A stretch of 64,000 nt of DNA from an uncultured Ruminococcus sp. (GTDB lineage Bacteria > Bacillota > Clostridia > Oscillospirales > Ruminococcaceae): assembly GCA_947627175.1 (NCBI GenBank), contig CANQVA010000003.1, positions 62,001-126,000 on the forward strand, read 5' to 3'. The translations under genes and the position numbers were made by a program. Each line of letters opens with the position of its first letter. Position 1 is the first letter of the stretch. Shown one piece after another: positions 43,876 to 52,158 of the stretch. The notes under the pieces were generated by a model, which had not been told where the DNA came from, did not search any database, and worked only from the letters and a program-made list of their open reading frames with translations.

Positions 43876-43946
43876 TAAAGCGGTGAATAGTGCCGTGAAA
43901 TATTTTTTTGTAAAATGAAAAACAATAAAGGAGGTTTATACCTATA

Positions 43947-44981
43947 ATGAAAAAAAATACACGGAAAATTCTGAGTGCTATAACACTCGGAGCATTAACA
44001 ATGTCATTTGCTTTTACAGGAGGCTGTGGAAAAAAAGATGATGAAACATATGTTGCAGTAATCGTCAAAAGCCAAAGCCAATACTGGGCAACTGCAAAAA
44101 AAGGCGTTGAAGATGCAGGAAATGAAATGGACATCAAGGTAACATATGACGCAGGAGAAAAAGAAGATGTTGCAGTACAGCTTGATTATGTAAACAATGC
44201 AATTAAAAATAATGCAGATGCCATTGTTATCGCCCCCGTAGAAGATACGGACGAACTTGCTAAAGCTCTTGAAAATGCACGTCTTAACAACATTCCTGTT
44301 ATTACGATTGATACGGAAATGAGAGAAGAAGCTCGTGATTCATGCATAAGTACAAACAATTCATATGCAGGAGCTATTGCGGCACGTAAAGCCTATGAAA
44401 TGCTCGGCGGTAAAGGAAATGTCGGAATAATAACACAACAGCCAAATTCTCCGCTTGCTATACAAAGAGGAGGCGGTTTTGAAGAACAAGTTCAGGAATA
44501 TCAGAACGCTTCAGGAGCAGATGCAGCAGATGACGGCGAAAACACATCATCAGAATTTAATATAGTTGCAAAGGAAAGCGGTGAAGGCGACCTTCAACTT
44601 ACAATGGAAGCAACAGAAAAACTTTTAGACGAACACCCCGAAGTTAATTTTATTTTTACGACAAGTCAGACAGCAACAAGAGGTGTATGCCGTGTTATAG
44701 ATGAAAAAGGTTTAGCTGATTCAGTTGATATTATCGGTTTTGACAACTTCGACGCAAAAGACGATTGCAAGAGTTCAGACGAATATATGGAAAGCGGTGT
44801 ACTTGACGGATTTATTTTACAGAATCCTTATGCTATGGCTTATCTCAGTGTAAGATATGCAAGAAATCTTGTAGATGGTGAAAGCATAGCTTCCGCAATT
44901 GATACCGGTGCTACTCTTGTTACAAAGGACAATATAAATGACAGCGATATACAGCTTATCATGTACCCGGACAAATATTAA
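43947..44981 (+). CDS. sugar-type substrate-binding lipoprotein (Peripla_BP_4 family)
   Basis: After a signal peptide ending in FTGGCGKKD, with Cys for lipid anchoring, the protein shows the two-lobed sugar-binding fold related to ribose- and galactose-binding proteins: TYVAVIVKSQSQYWATAKKGVEDAGNEM, NADAIVIAPVEDTDEL, NIPVITIDTEM, NVGIITQQPNSPLAIQRGGGFEEQ and DIIGFDNFD. No ABC permease or ATPase gene follows. Instead a membrane GGDEF protein gene begins 14 nt downstream, so this protein may act as a ligand sensor on the cell surface rather than in transport. The ligand is unknown; a sugar or sugar-like molecule is likely by family. Confidence 0.85.
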   Translation: MKKNTRKILSAITLGALTMSFAFTGGCGKKDDETYVAVIVKSQSQYWATAKKGVEDAGNEMDIKVTYDAGEKEDVAVQLDYVNNAIKNNADAIVIAPVEDTDELAKALENARLNNIPVITIDTEMREEARDSCISTNNSYAGAIAARKAYEMLGGKGNVGIITQQPNSPLAIQRGGGFEEQVQEYQNASGADAADDGENTSSEFNIVAKESGEGDLQLTMEATEKLLDEHPEVNFIFTTSQTATRGVCRVIDEKGLADSVDIIGFDNFDAKDDCKSSDEYMESGVLDGFILQNPYAMAYLSVRYARNLVDGESIASAIDTGATLVTKDNINDSDIQLIMYPDKY

Positions 44982-44995
44982 CGGAGGACTAAAAA

Positions 44996-46192
44996 ATGAC
45001 TACTAATAACAATTATTCAAGAAGTAAAAGAAATTTTACAATAACTGCAATAATGCTGTTCGTGATTATGGCTATAAATATGGCGAACAGTACTATCGTA
45101 TTTCTTAACGGTCGAAGAATATATGACCAAAATATGGACTCATTCCAACGAATGTCAACAATATCCGAGCAGGTTCTCAGTGTAAACAGAGAAGTTCTCA
45201 TGATTGTATCAGGTGCAGGAAATCCTATGTCAAATGTAGGTAATATTCACAACTCTTTCGATATTATCAGGGCTAATATGGCGGAATACGAAAAAATTGA
45301 CCATTCAGACATGGAAAAAAGAAGATATAATCACGCTAAAACCCTTGTTGAATCGTATGACAACAAACTGCTTTCTCTTGAAAATTCTTTCTCAAGTCTT
45401 AACAGTGAACAAATGAAAGATATTTATCTTCAGGAAATTCACCCAACACAGACAGCCGCCGTTGAAATGCTTATGGCTACACTTGAAATAGGAAAAAACG
45501 ACGCTGAAAAAAGAACAAGTTCAAGTTCAGTTCTTTTCGGTGCAGGATTTATTTTCCTTGTAGTTGTACTTATATTAGGTGAAATAATCATTGCATCACT
45601 TGCAAAGTCAACAAAGAGAAGAATGTTACAGCTTGAAATGCAGGAACGTCAGATTGCAGCAGCAGGACGTAAACTTGAAAGTTCAAACAAGAAGATGTAC
45701 GATATAGCACTTACAAACATTCTTACAGGAATGAAAAACCGTTACGCACTTGAAAATGACCTTGCCGACAGACTTGAAACAGACCAATTTAATATAGGCG
45801 TTTTTGATGTTGACAATTTCCGTCTGATTAACGATACATACGGTTATGAGTTCGGCGACGAATTTCTTGCCGCTCTCGGTGAAACACTCCTTGAAGAATT
45901 TAAAGATGTTGCTACTATCTACAATATAACAAGTAATGAATTTTGCTTTGTATTCAACGATGATGTGCCCGACAGTCAGATACAGAGAATTGCCGACAGA
46001 ATACGTGCGGCAATGTCAAGCCCTGTTACAATTGAGAGTATAATGGTTCAGTGTACGGCATCAGGAAGTATTTATCACTATTTGCCAAATGACAGTCTGA
46101 ATGTAAGTTCACTGCTTATCAAAATGGACACAGTTATGCACAATGTAAAGAGAAACGGCGGAAATGCCGTTTACGTCGTAAACAGTCTTTAA
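44996..46192 (+). CDS. membrane sensor with degenerate GGDEF domain
   Basis: Two membrane helices (about residues 14-36 and 177-200) flank a 140-residue helical extracellular domain resembling four-helix-bundle sensors. A short coiled coil then leads to a GGDEF domain (about 235-398): LTNILTGMKNRYALENDL, VFDVDNFRLINDTYGYEFGDEFL and the C-terminal half are all recognisable. The signature RxGGDEF is replaced by NITSNEFCFVF, so both glycines and the Asp are lost. The domain is therefore probably not a cyclase but may bind GTP or a partner. The gene lies 14 nt after the sugar-binding lipoprotein, which likely supplies the ligand signal. GGAGG precedes the ATG. Confidence 0.85.
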   Translation: MTTNNNYSRSKRNFTITAIMLFVIMAINMANSTIVFLNGRRIYDQNMDSFQRMSTISEQVLSVNREVLMIVSGAGNPMSNVGNIHNSFDIIRANMAEYEKIDHSDMEKRRYNHAKTLVESYDNKLLSLENSFSSLNSEQMKDIYLQEIHPTQTAAVEMLMATLEIGKNDAEKRTSSSSVLFGAGFIFLVVVLILGEIIIASLAKSTKRRMLQLEMQERQIAAAGRKLESSNKKMYDIALTNILTGMKNRYALENDLADRLETDQFNIGVFDVDNFRLINDTYGYEFGDEFLAALGETLLEEFKDVATIYNITSNEFCFVFNDDVPDSQIQRIADRIRAAMSSPVTIESIMVQCTASGSIYHYLPNDSLNVSSLLIKMDTVMHNVKRNGGNAVYVVNSL

Positions 46193-46200
46193 AAATAATT

Positions 46201-46236
46201 CGGGTATGCCTTTATAATCGGCATACCCGTATTTTT
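46201..46236. terminator. intrinsic terminator between converging genes
   Basis: The 10-bp stem CGGGTATGCC / GGCATACCCG is followed by ATTTTTT on the plus strand. It ends the GGDEF operon and abuts the stop of the CMP-kinase-like gene. Confidence 0.85.
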
Positions 46237-46829
46237 TATTTCTGTGTTCTTGCTCTTATATATGATTCAAGATAATCAACAGTTTTTTCAATGCCAAGAC
46301 GACTGCTGTTTATACAGAGGTCATAAAGCCTTGAATCACCCCAATGACCTGAACAGTGATAATTATGATAGCGTTTTCTTTTTTTGTCCTTTTTGTTTAT
46401 AAAGTCCTTTGCATCTTCTTCCGAAAGTTCATATATTTCCATGACACGCTTTATTTTTGCGTCCATATCGGCAAGAATAAACAGTGAAACAAGTGCGGGA
46501 TTGTTTTTCAACTTTGTTTCGGAACATCTTCCCACCACAACAAAAGACTCTCCGCTTTCTGATTTTTCTTTCAGGAAATCAAACTGCATTTCGGCAATAT
46601 TGTCCTCTATTGAATTGCTGTACCCTCTTACACGCCTTGAAATAATTCTTTTTTTCGGATTTTCATTATACTTTTCAATTTCTTCAGGAGTAAGACCTGT
46701 TTTATCTGCAATTTCTGTAATAAGATGTCTGTCATAAATCGGTATGCCGAATCTTTCCGCAAGAGTTTCCGCTATTACACGCCCACCGCTTCCAAATTCA
46801 CGTCCGACTGAAATAATAAGCTGTTCCAT
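46236..46829 (-). CDS. cytidylate kinase-like family protein
   Basis: LIISVGREFGSGGRVIAETLAERFGIPIYDRHLI at residues 4-37 is the P-loop region (GREFGSGG in place of GxxGSGKS) of the CMP-kinase-like family common in Clostridia. The middle carries DFLKEKSESGESFVVVGRCSE, and the lid has Arg/Lys-rich KKDKKRKRYHNYHC. The length of 197 aa fits. Family members are related to cytidylate kinase, but many probably act on other nucleotides or small molecules, so the substrate is left open. GGAGG lies before the ATG. It follows the SLC13 permease gene by about 20 nt upstream on the same strand. Confidence 0.85.
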   Translation of the reverse strand: MEQLIISVGREFGSGGRVIAETLAERFGIPIYDRHLITEIADKTGLTPEEIEKYNENPKKRIISRRVRGYSNSIEDNIAEMQFDFLKEKSESGESFVVVGRCSETKLKNNPALVSLFILADMDAKIKRVMEIYELSEEDAKDFINKKDKKRKRYHNYHCSGHWGDSRLYDLCINSSRLGIEKTVDYLESYIRARTQK

Positions 46830-46848
46830 TGTTTTTTCCTCCCGATTA

Positions 46849-48201
46849 TTATAAGTATCTCATGAAAATATACGCCGTTGAAATTGCAAGCACTATAAGC
46901 GTTGCCGGAGCAAGCTTTTTACAATACTTTCCCCAGCCTATGGGATAACCATTTTTTGCCGCAACAGATGTGCCTACAACATTAGCAGATGCACCTATAG
47001 GTGTAGCACTTCCGCCTATATCAGTACCGATTGAAAGAGTCCATGCAAGAGTAGGCAATGCTACTCCCGATGCTTCTGCAAGGCTCTGTATAACGGGAAC
47101 CATTGTAGCCGCAAACGGTATATTATCAACAAATGCACTTGCAAGTGCCGACACCCAGAGAATAATAGCTATCATAAGCATAGCATTTCCTCCGCTGATA
47201 TTTTCAATGAATTTAGCAATAAGTTCAAGTATGCCTGTTTCTTCAAGTCCGCCTACAACAATAAACAGACCTATAAAGAAAAGAAGTGTTTTATAGTCAA
47301 CTTTTTTAAGAAGTTCAAGTGCATCCTTTGCAAAAGCTATGAGTGTAACTATTGCAATGAAAAGCCCTATTGTTGCTACTGTAAAGTGAGTAGTTGAATG
47401 AGTAATAAGCAGTACAACCGCACAGCCGAAAATCACACTGCTTACTATAAAGTCACGCTTGCTTGTTATAGCCTCATCAGGCTTAGGGAATTTTGACATA
47501 TCAATTTTTTCACTGCTGTCAGAAACAAGTTCCTTTCTGAAAACAATGTAAAAGAAAATTACTGAAACAACAAGCGAAATACCTGCCACAAGTCCCGTAT
47601 TTGTAAGAAAATCACTGAAAGAATAGCCGAGCGATGTACCTACAATAATATTCGGCGGGTCTCCGCACATAGTAGCTGAACCGCCTAAATTCGCACAAAA
47701 AATCTCTGAAAGAATCATCGGAACGGGATTGAATTTAAGAAGTTGTGATAATTCGATAGTTACCGCCGCAAGGAACATAATAACTGTTATACTATCAATA
47801 AACATTGAAAGTACTGCTGACATAATCATAAATGTAATGAAAACGGGAATTGTCCTGCACTTTACAAGAAAAGCTATTTTCATACAAAGCCATCGGAAAA
47901 AACCTGCTTTAGCCATTCCCTCTACCATTACCATCATACCGGCAATAAAAATAATTGTTGCCCAGTTGATACCCTTGCTTTCGCTTTCCGTAACCTGATA
48001 CCAAAATTCTTTAGTAGCAAAACCCTTAATTGCAAGAGTATTCCATATTGCTTTACCGCTTTTCAGACATATTCCGAATACTACAATAAGTGTAAGTATT
48101 CCGCTTCCAAGCGTTACATAGTGCCGTTCTATCTTGTCCATGACGATTAGTACAAACATAGCTACAAAGATAATAACGGCAAAAATTTGTGCTGCTGCCA
48201 T
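46849..48201 (-). CDS. SLC13/ArsB-NhaD superfamily ion permease
   Basis: The 450-aa integral membrane protein has about 11-12 helices. WATIIFIAGMMVMVEGMAKAGFFRWL, SMFIDSITVIMFLAAVTIEL, NLGGSATMCGDPPNIIVGTSLGYSF and TDIGGSATPIGASANVVGTSVA are typical of the ion transporter superfamily that includes arsenite, Na+/H+ and dicarboxylate carriers. The two GGSATxxGxxxN hairpins are inverted repeats that build the substrate site. The substrate (citrate, a dicarboxylate, Na+/H+ or arsenite) cannot be fixed from sequence; no ars genes are nearby. AGGAGG precedes the ATG. It is followed by the CMP-kinase-like gene. Confidence 0.88.
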   Translation of the reverse strand: MAAAQIFAVIIFVAMFVLIVMDKIERHYVTLGSGILTLIVVFGICLKSGKAIWNTLAIKGFATKEFWYQVTESESKGINWATIIFIAGMMVMVEGMAKAGFFRWLCMKIAFLVKCRTIPVFITFMIMSAVLSMFIDSITVIMFLAAVTIELSQLLKFNPVPMILSEIFCANLGGSATMCGDPPNIIVGTSLGYSFSDFLTNTGLVAGISLVVSVIFFYIVFRKELVSDSSEKIDMSKFPKPDEAITSKRDFIVSSVIFGCAVVLLITHSTTHFTVATIGLFIAIVTLIAFAKDALELLKKVDYKTLLFFIGLFIVVGGLEETGILELIAKFIENISGGNAMLMIAIILWVSALASAFVDNIPFAATMVPVIQSLAEASGVALPTLAWTLSIGTDIGGSATPIGASANVVGTSVAAKNGYPIGWGKYCKKLAPATLIVLAISTAYIFMRYL

Positions 48202-48324
48202 AATCTGCCTCCTATATTATAATAATAATCTATTTGAAATTATAGCATATCACACAAATTTTTTCAATAAAATTTTCCTTTTTCTGCATTTTGGAGATTT
48301 TTTTTATCATTTTCAGAATGTTTA

Positions 48325-48357
48325 TAGTAAAAAATGCACGGTATAAGCCGTACATTT
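48325..48357 (-). terminator. intrinsic terminator after the rtcB operon
   Basis: On the minus strand AAATGTACGG / CCGTGCATTT (one G-U pair) with a 6-nt loop and a T6 run ends the rtcB/53-aa transcript. Confidence 0.75.
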
Positions 48358-48374
48358 TCTTAATTATTTAATTA

Positions 48375-48536
48375 TTAAAATATATATTTTTCGGGGTGCT
48401 TTTCTTTTCGGGAGTATTTTTTATTTTTCTCTGCAACTCTTGTTACAGGATTAAGTCCCGACCAGTCACGGCGTTTCTTGGCATCAATTTTTTTCTTTTC
48501 TTTTTTGCTCATCTTTTCATAGGGTACAAAATTCAT
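48375..48536 (-). CDS. small basic protein, 53 aa, coupled to rtcB
   Basis: This gene is too short for the ORF track. The ATG at 48536 lies 1 nt after the rtcB stop, and the end of rtcB forms the ribosome site (GAGGAATA-ATG arrangement), so it is translationally coupled. The product is very basic: MNFVPYEKMSKKEKKKIDA, then KRRDWSGLNPVTRV and a Lys-rich end, with no membrane segment. Its charge suggests nucleic acid or ribosome binding. I do not recognise a named family. A strong terminator follows it, which supports it as the last cistron. Confidence 0.72.
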   Translation of the reverse strand: MNFVPYEKMSKKEKKKIDAKKRRDWSGLNPVTRVAEKNKKYSRKEKHPEKYIF

Positions 48537-48537
48537 A

Positions 48538-49743
48538 TTATTCCTCACCTGCCTTGAAGTTATAAACAGGTTTTATAATTTCGCTGACATCTGCTGTATC
48601 ACCTATATTATCAATAATATCATTCATGGATTTATAAACCATAGGGCATTCGTCAAGCGTGCCTGAATTGACAGAAGTCGTATAAATACCTTGCATTTGT
48701 TTTTTGTACTCTGAAACAGTAAAACTCTGTTTAGCCTGAGAACGTGACATTATTCTGCCTGCTCCGTGGGGTGCTGAATAATTCCAGTCGGGATTACCCT
48801 TTCCGATACATAACAAACTGCCGTCTCTCATATTGATAGGAATAAGGAGTTTTTCGCCTTTCTTTGCAGAAACTGCACCTTTACGCAAAATCATACTTTC
48901 AGTATCTATATAATTGTGAATTGTCGTGAACTGTTCATTTACATGAAGTCCCATACCCTTAATAATTTCGTCCATCATGGCAAGACGGTTAAGACGTGCA
49001 AATTCCTGCACTATCTTCATATCATGGATATATCTTTCAAAAAGTTCTCCTTCAGTATAAGCGAGTTGTTTGGGAATATCAGTTGTCTTTGTGTTTTTAA
49101 GTTTTTTTATTTCGGACTCAATCTGTTTTGTTTTCCCTTCTGCTTTAAGACGTGCAACAAGTTCGTCAACTTCTTTCTTTGAACTGCGGTTAAGCTGTCT
49201 GTATGCTTCTTCTTGATAATATTTAGCCGTTTCAACTCCCAGATGCCTTGAACCTGAATGAATAACTATATAAATACTTCCGTCACTTCCTTTGTCAGCC
49301 TCAATAAAATGATTTCCTCCGCCAAGAGTTCCCATGCTTAATTCTGCACGGTCAACGTTTATGTGTTCAATACAGTAAAGTTCAGCAAGATTTATCTTGT
49401 TTATATAGCGGTGTGGTTTTTTCCTTATCGAAAAACCCGACGGTATTGTGCGGTAAATAAGTTTGTCAAGCTGTTGAAGTTCAATATGCCTTTCTTTAAG
49501 TCTGACCGTTTCCATACCGCAACCTATATCAACACCAACAAGATTCGGTATAGCTTTGTCTGTAACTGTCATTGTAGTTCCGATTGTACAACCTGCCCCT
49601 GCGTGAACATCGGGCATAATGCGTATTTCTGCCCCCTTGCTTACAGGCTGATTGCAGAGGGTGATAATTTGTGAAATTGCGTTTTCGTCAATTACATCAG
49701 TAAAAACTTTTGCGGAATTGTATTTGCCGTTTAAAATAATCAT
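48538..49743 (-). CDS. rtcB: RtcB family RNA ligase
   Basis: RtcB joins RNA 3'-phosphate or 2',3'-cyclic phosphate ends to 5'-OH ends using GTP and Mn2+, healing cleaved RNA. Metal and catalytic motifs are all present: NLVGVDIGCGMETV with the Asp and Cys ligands, GGGNHFIE, IHSGSRHLG and YSAPHGAGRIMSRSQAK, which has the guanylylated His. The length is 401 aa, the shorter bacterial form. AAAGGA is nine bases before the ATG. Upstream lie a promoter, a 30-codon ORF and an intrinsic terminator, so expression may be controlled by attenuation. No archease or RtcR gene is next to it. Confidence 0.93.
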   Translation of the reverse strand: MIILNGKYNSAKVFTDVIDENAISQIITLCNQPVSKGAEIRIMPDVHAGAGCTIGTTMTVTDKAIPNLVGVDIGCGMETVRLKERHIELQQLDKLIYRTIPSGFSIRKKPHRYINKINLAELYCIEHINVDRAELSMGTLGGGNHFIEADKGSDGSIYIVIHSGSRHLGVETAKYYQEEAYRQLNRSSKKEVDELVARLKAEGKTKQIESEIKKLKNTKTTDIPKQLAYTEGELFERYIHDMKIVQEFARLNRLAMMDEIIKGMGLHVNEQFTTIHNYIDTESMILRKGAVSAKKGEKLLIPINMRDGSLLCIGKGNPDWNYSAPHGAGRIMSRSQAKQSFTVSEYKKQMQGIYTTSVNSGTLDECPMVYKSMNDIIDNIGDTADVSEIIKPVYNFKAGEE

Positions 49744-49774
49744 ATTGTGCCTTTTCCTTTCCAGTCTGTCTGCA

Positions 49775-49804
49775 ACAAAAAAAGCACCCCTGCAACGGAG
49801 TGCT
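49775..49804 (-). terminator. intrinsic terminator in the rtcB leader (possible attenuator)
   Basis: On the minus strand AGCACTCC-GTTGCA-GGGGTGCT and a T7 run lie between the small leader ORF and rtcB, 32 nt before the rtcB ATG. Its loop and 3' arm (TTGCAGG) are complementary to CCTGCAA within the leader ORF. Confidence 0.8.
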
Positions 49805-49836
49805 TCTGATATTATAAATTATAAAAATTTACAAAA

Positions 49837-49929
49837 TCAGCGTATAATAATTGCAGGCAAACTCCACGATGATTTAATTGATGATTCAATATTAAATTGT
49901 GACAAAACGAAACTCATATACATTTTCAT
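49837..49929 (-). CDS. putative leader peptide upstream of rtcB, 30 aa
   Basis: The ATG at 49929 has an excellent ribosome site, GGAAGGTG with six bases spacing, and lies about 30 nt after a perfect promoter. The peptide starts MKMYMSFVLSQFNIESS and ends in PAIIIR before TGA. It is too short for the ORF track. No protein family is recognised. The position before a terminator and then rtcB is that of a regulatory leader peptide, but a free-standing microprotein is also possible. Confidence 0.6.
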   Translation of the reverse strand: MKMYMSFVLSQFNIESSIKSSWSLPAIIIR

Positions 49930-49963
49930 GGTGTTCACCTTCCTTTCTTAATAATATGAAATC

Positions 49964-49992
49964 ATTATACATTCAAATGTTTTATTTGTCAA
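49964..49992 (-). promoter_or_regulatory. promoter of the rtcB leader and operon
   Basis: On the minus strand a perfect TTGACA, 17 bp, perfect TATAAT, about 35 nt before the leader ORF. Confidence 0.85.
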
Positions 49993-50022
49993 GCCTGAAT
50001 GAAAATTTTAACCGTATTGTAA

Positions 50023-51933
50023 TTATTTTCCGCAGGCTGTCCTTGAATTTTTACGCTGTTTCTTTACTTCATACATTTTTTCGTCAGCCTGTTGTATTAT
50101 ACTATAAAGAGTAGTACTATCTTTTGCGACAGCAACAACACTGCCTATACTTGCCGAAAGAGTATAGGGCTTTTTTATTATTGCATTCATGCTTTCTATT
50201 TTTGCATTAAACCTGCGTTTGAATGTTTCGACTTCATTTTCCGTAACGTCAAAATTGAAAACTACAAATTCATCTCCGCCGAATCTTGCACATATGCCGT
50301 TTATGCAACATTCCTGAATAACGCTTGCAAGCCTTTGTATGGCAAAGTCACCCTCATTATGACCGTAATTGTCATTGATGAATTTCAGACCGTCCATGTC
50401 AATAAAAGTAAGCATTACTTTTTTATTTTCTTCTGCACATTCTCTGAATTTTGCATCTGCAAGATTTATAAAGCCGTTTCTGTTGTAGATATTGCAGAGA
50501 GGGTCAATAACATAAAGGCGGTTAAGTTCGTCCATTGTCCTGTTAATATGAACAAGTTTACGGACGTTTTCAAGGGAATTGCTCAAATTCATAGTAAGAT
50601 TATGACACAACAGACTGTAAACGGGAAAATCACTGTTTGTGATGATATAATATCCAAGACATCTTTCACGGAAATGAAGAGGGAGAAAATAATTTATATT
50701 TCCGCTTGTTTCAACGGGTTCGGGGAACATTTTACGGCTCGGAAAATATTTACAAGTACGTCTTTCCCCTTTTTCCCATATAATGGGGGAAGTCATATAT
50801 CTTTCATAATTGCATTCCGCCTCGGGAAGAGAAGCATCAACTGTGAATGAGTCCTGCCAGTCCTCCGTGAGACAAAGACAGAATTTATCACATTCAAGCT
50901 CTTCTATAAATTTATTCATAACGTCCATCATTTCCGAAATTTCTTCGGTTTCAGCAAGACCTGCTGTAAAGCGATTAAGCATACGAATACCTGAATTTAT
51001 ATTTTCAAGCAAGTTATAAGTGCGTTTCTTGTATTCTCTGTAATCATTTTCACTTTCCGTTTTACAGCCACAACTTTCGGAAAATACGGATGACGAATCA
51101 AGTTGTATATTCTTAGGCGGATTTTTACCGTCTATTATATCCATGATTATTTCAGCGGACTTATAACCCATATCATAAAGCGGTCTTTTTACGGAAGTAA
51201 GTGCAGGAGAAAAATTTCTTGCGTTGTATATGTAGTCAAAACCTGTTACAATAACATCATCGGGGACTTTATAACCGGCTTTTTCAAGAGCTGAAATAGC
51301 AGTAAGTGCCATAGCATCATTTGCACATATGAAAGCATCAGGCAATGACATTCCCGACTCAATAAATTCTTCTATTGCCTGCCGTCCGTCCTGACTTCTG
51401 AATTCACCGAAAAATATACGTTTATTGTCAACGGGAATATTATGCTTTTCCATTACATCAAGAAAAGCATTATATCTGTCAGTCGCCTCGGGATTTGAAA
51501 GAGGGCCTGAAATAAAGTTTATTACTTTCGCTCCGTGTTTTTCAATAACATGATTTACTATATCACTCATTGCAGAAACGTTGTCTATGCCTATATTGTA
51601 AAGCTGAGGATAGTCACCGCAGTCAAAAACTACTGCCGGTATTCCCGACTTTTCAACACGTTTTATTATACGCTCCTTTATTTCGGGGTCACATATAGTA
51701 TTTGTCATCAGTATTGTACCGTCAAATTCATTGAAGTTTACAAGATTATAGATACTATATTCCCCTATATCAAATCTTTTGCTTTTAAGCATACCACCGT
51801 ATGCAGCAAAATAAGAAACGTTAATATTATGCTTGTATGCATAGCTGTTGATACCGCCTATTATATTATTCTGATATTCCTCATCAATACCGGCAGCAAC
51901 AACAGCGATGTGTATTATCTTTTTTTCACTCAT
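50023..51933 (-). CDS. cytosolic sugar-binding-like (LacI-type PBP1) sensor fused to diguanylate cyclase
   Basis: Residues 1-280 match the ligand-binding domain of LacI-type regulators (IHIAVVAAGIDEEYQNNIIGGI, FDGTILMTNTI, GIPAVVFDCGDY, FICANDAMALTAISALEKAGYKVPDD, VTGFDYIYNARNF) but there is no DNA-binding HTH and no signal peptide or membrane helix. A Cys pair (SCGC), a helical linker and a GAF-like middle (about 330-460) follow. The C-terminal GGDEF domain is intact: DPLCNIYNRNGFIN, FIDMDGLKFINDNYGHNEGD and ICARFGGDEFVVFNF. It should therefore make cyclic di-GMP in response to an internal ligand. It is divergent from a large solute-binding lipoprotein gene. The start is at 51933 with GGTG six bases upstream. 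Confidence 0.87.
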   Translation of the reverse strand: MSEKKIIHIAVVAAGIDEEYQNNIIGGINSYAYKHNINVSYFAAYGGMLKSKRFDIGEYSIYNLVNFNEFDGTILMTNTICDPEIKERIIKRVEKSGIPAVVFDCGDYPQLYNIGIDNVSAMSDIVNHVIEKHGAKVINFISGPLSNPEATDRYNAFLDVMEKHNIPVDNKRIFFGEFRSQDGRQAIEEFIESGMSLPDAFICANDAMALTAISALEKAGYKVPDDVIVTGFDYIYNARNFSPALTSVKRPLYDMGYKSAEIIMDIIDGKNPPKNIQLDSSSVFSESCGCKTESENDYREYKKRTYNLLENINSGIRMLNRFTAGLAETEEISEMMDVMNKFIEELECDKFCLCLTEDWQDSFTVDASLPEAECNYERYMTSPIIWEKGERRTCKYFPSRKMFPEPVETSGNINYFLPLHFRERCLGYYIITNSDFPVYSLLCHNLTMNLSNSLENVRKLVHINRTMDELNRLYVIDPLCNIYNRNGFINLADAKFRECAEENKKVMLTFIDMDGLKFINDNYGHNEGDFAIQRLASVIQECCINGICARFGGDEFVVFNFDVTENEVETFKRRFNAKIESMNAIIKKPYTLSASIGSVVAVAKDSTTLYSIIQQADEKMYEVKKQRKNSRTACGK

Positions 51934-52158
51934 TTTCTTCACCATTTTCCATACTTATTTATTAGGATTTAGTAATCTAATTGTATCACTGTTTTGTAGA
52001 AATTTAAAGAGGAAAGCACAAAAATCGTCGGTTTATACAATATGTTATATGTAAATTTGTGCAATATGCCGAATTTATTGAAAAAATCGTCTTTTTTACC
52101 CCTTGAAATCACTTATATTAAACGGGAAAAATGCCTTATGTAAAAGGAGGATTAAAAA

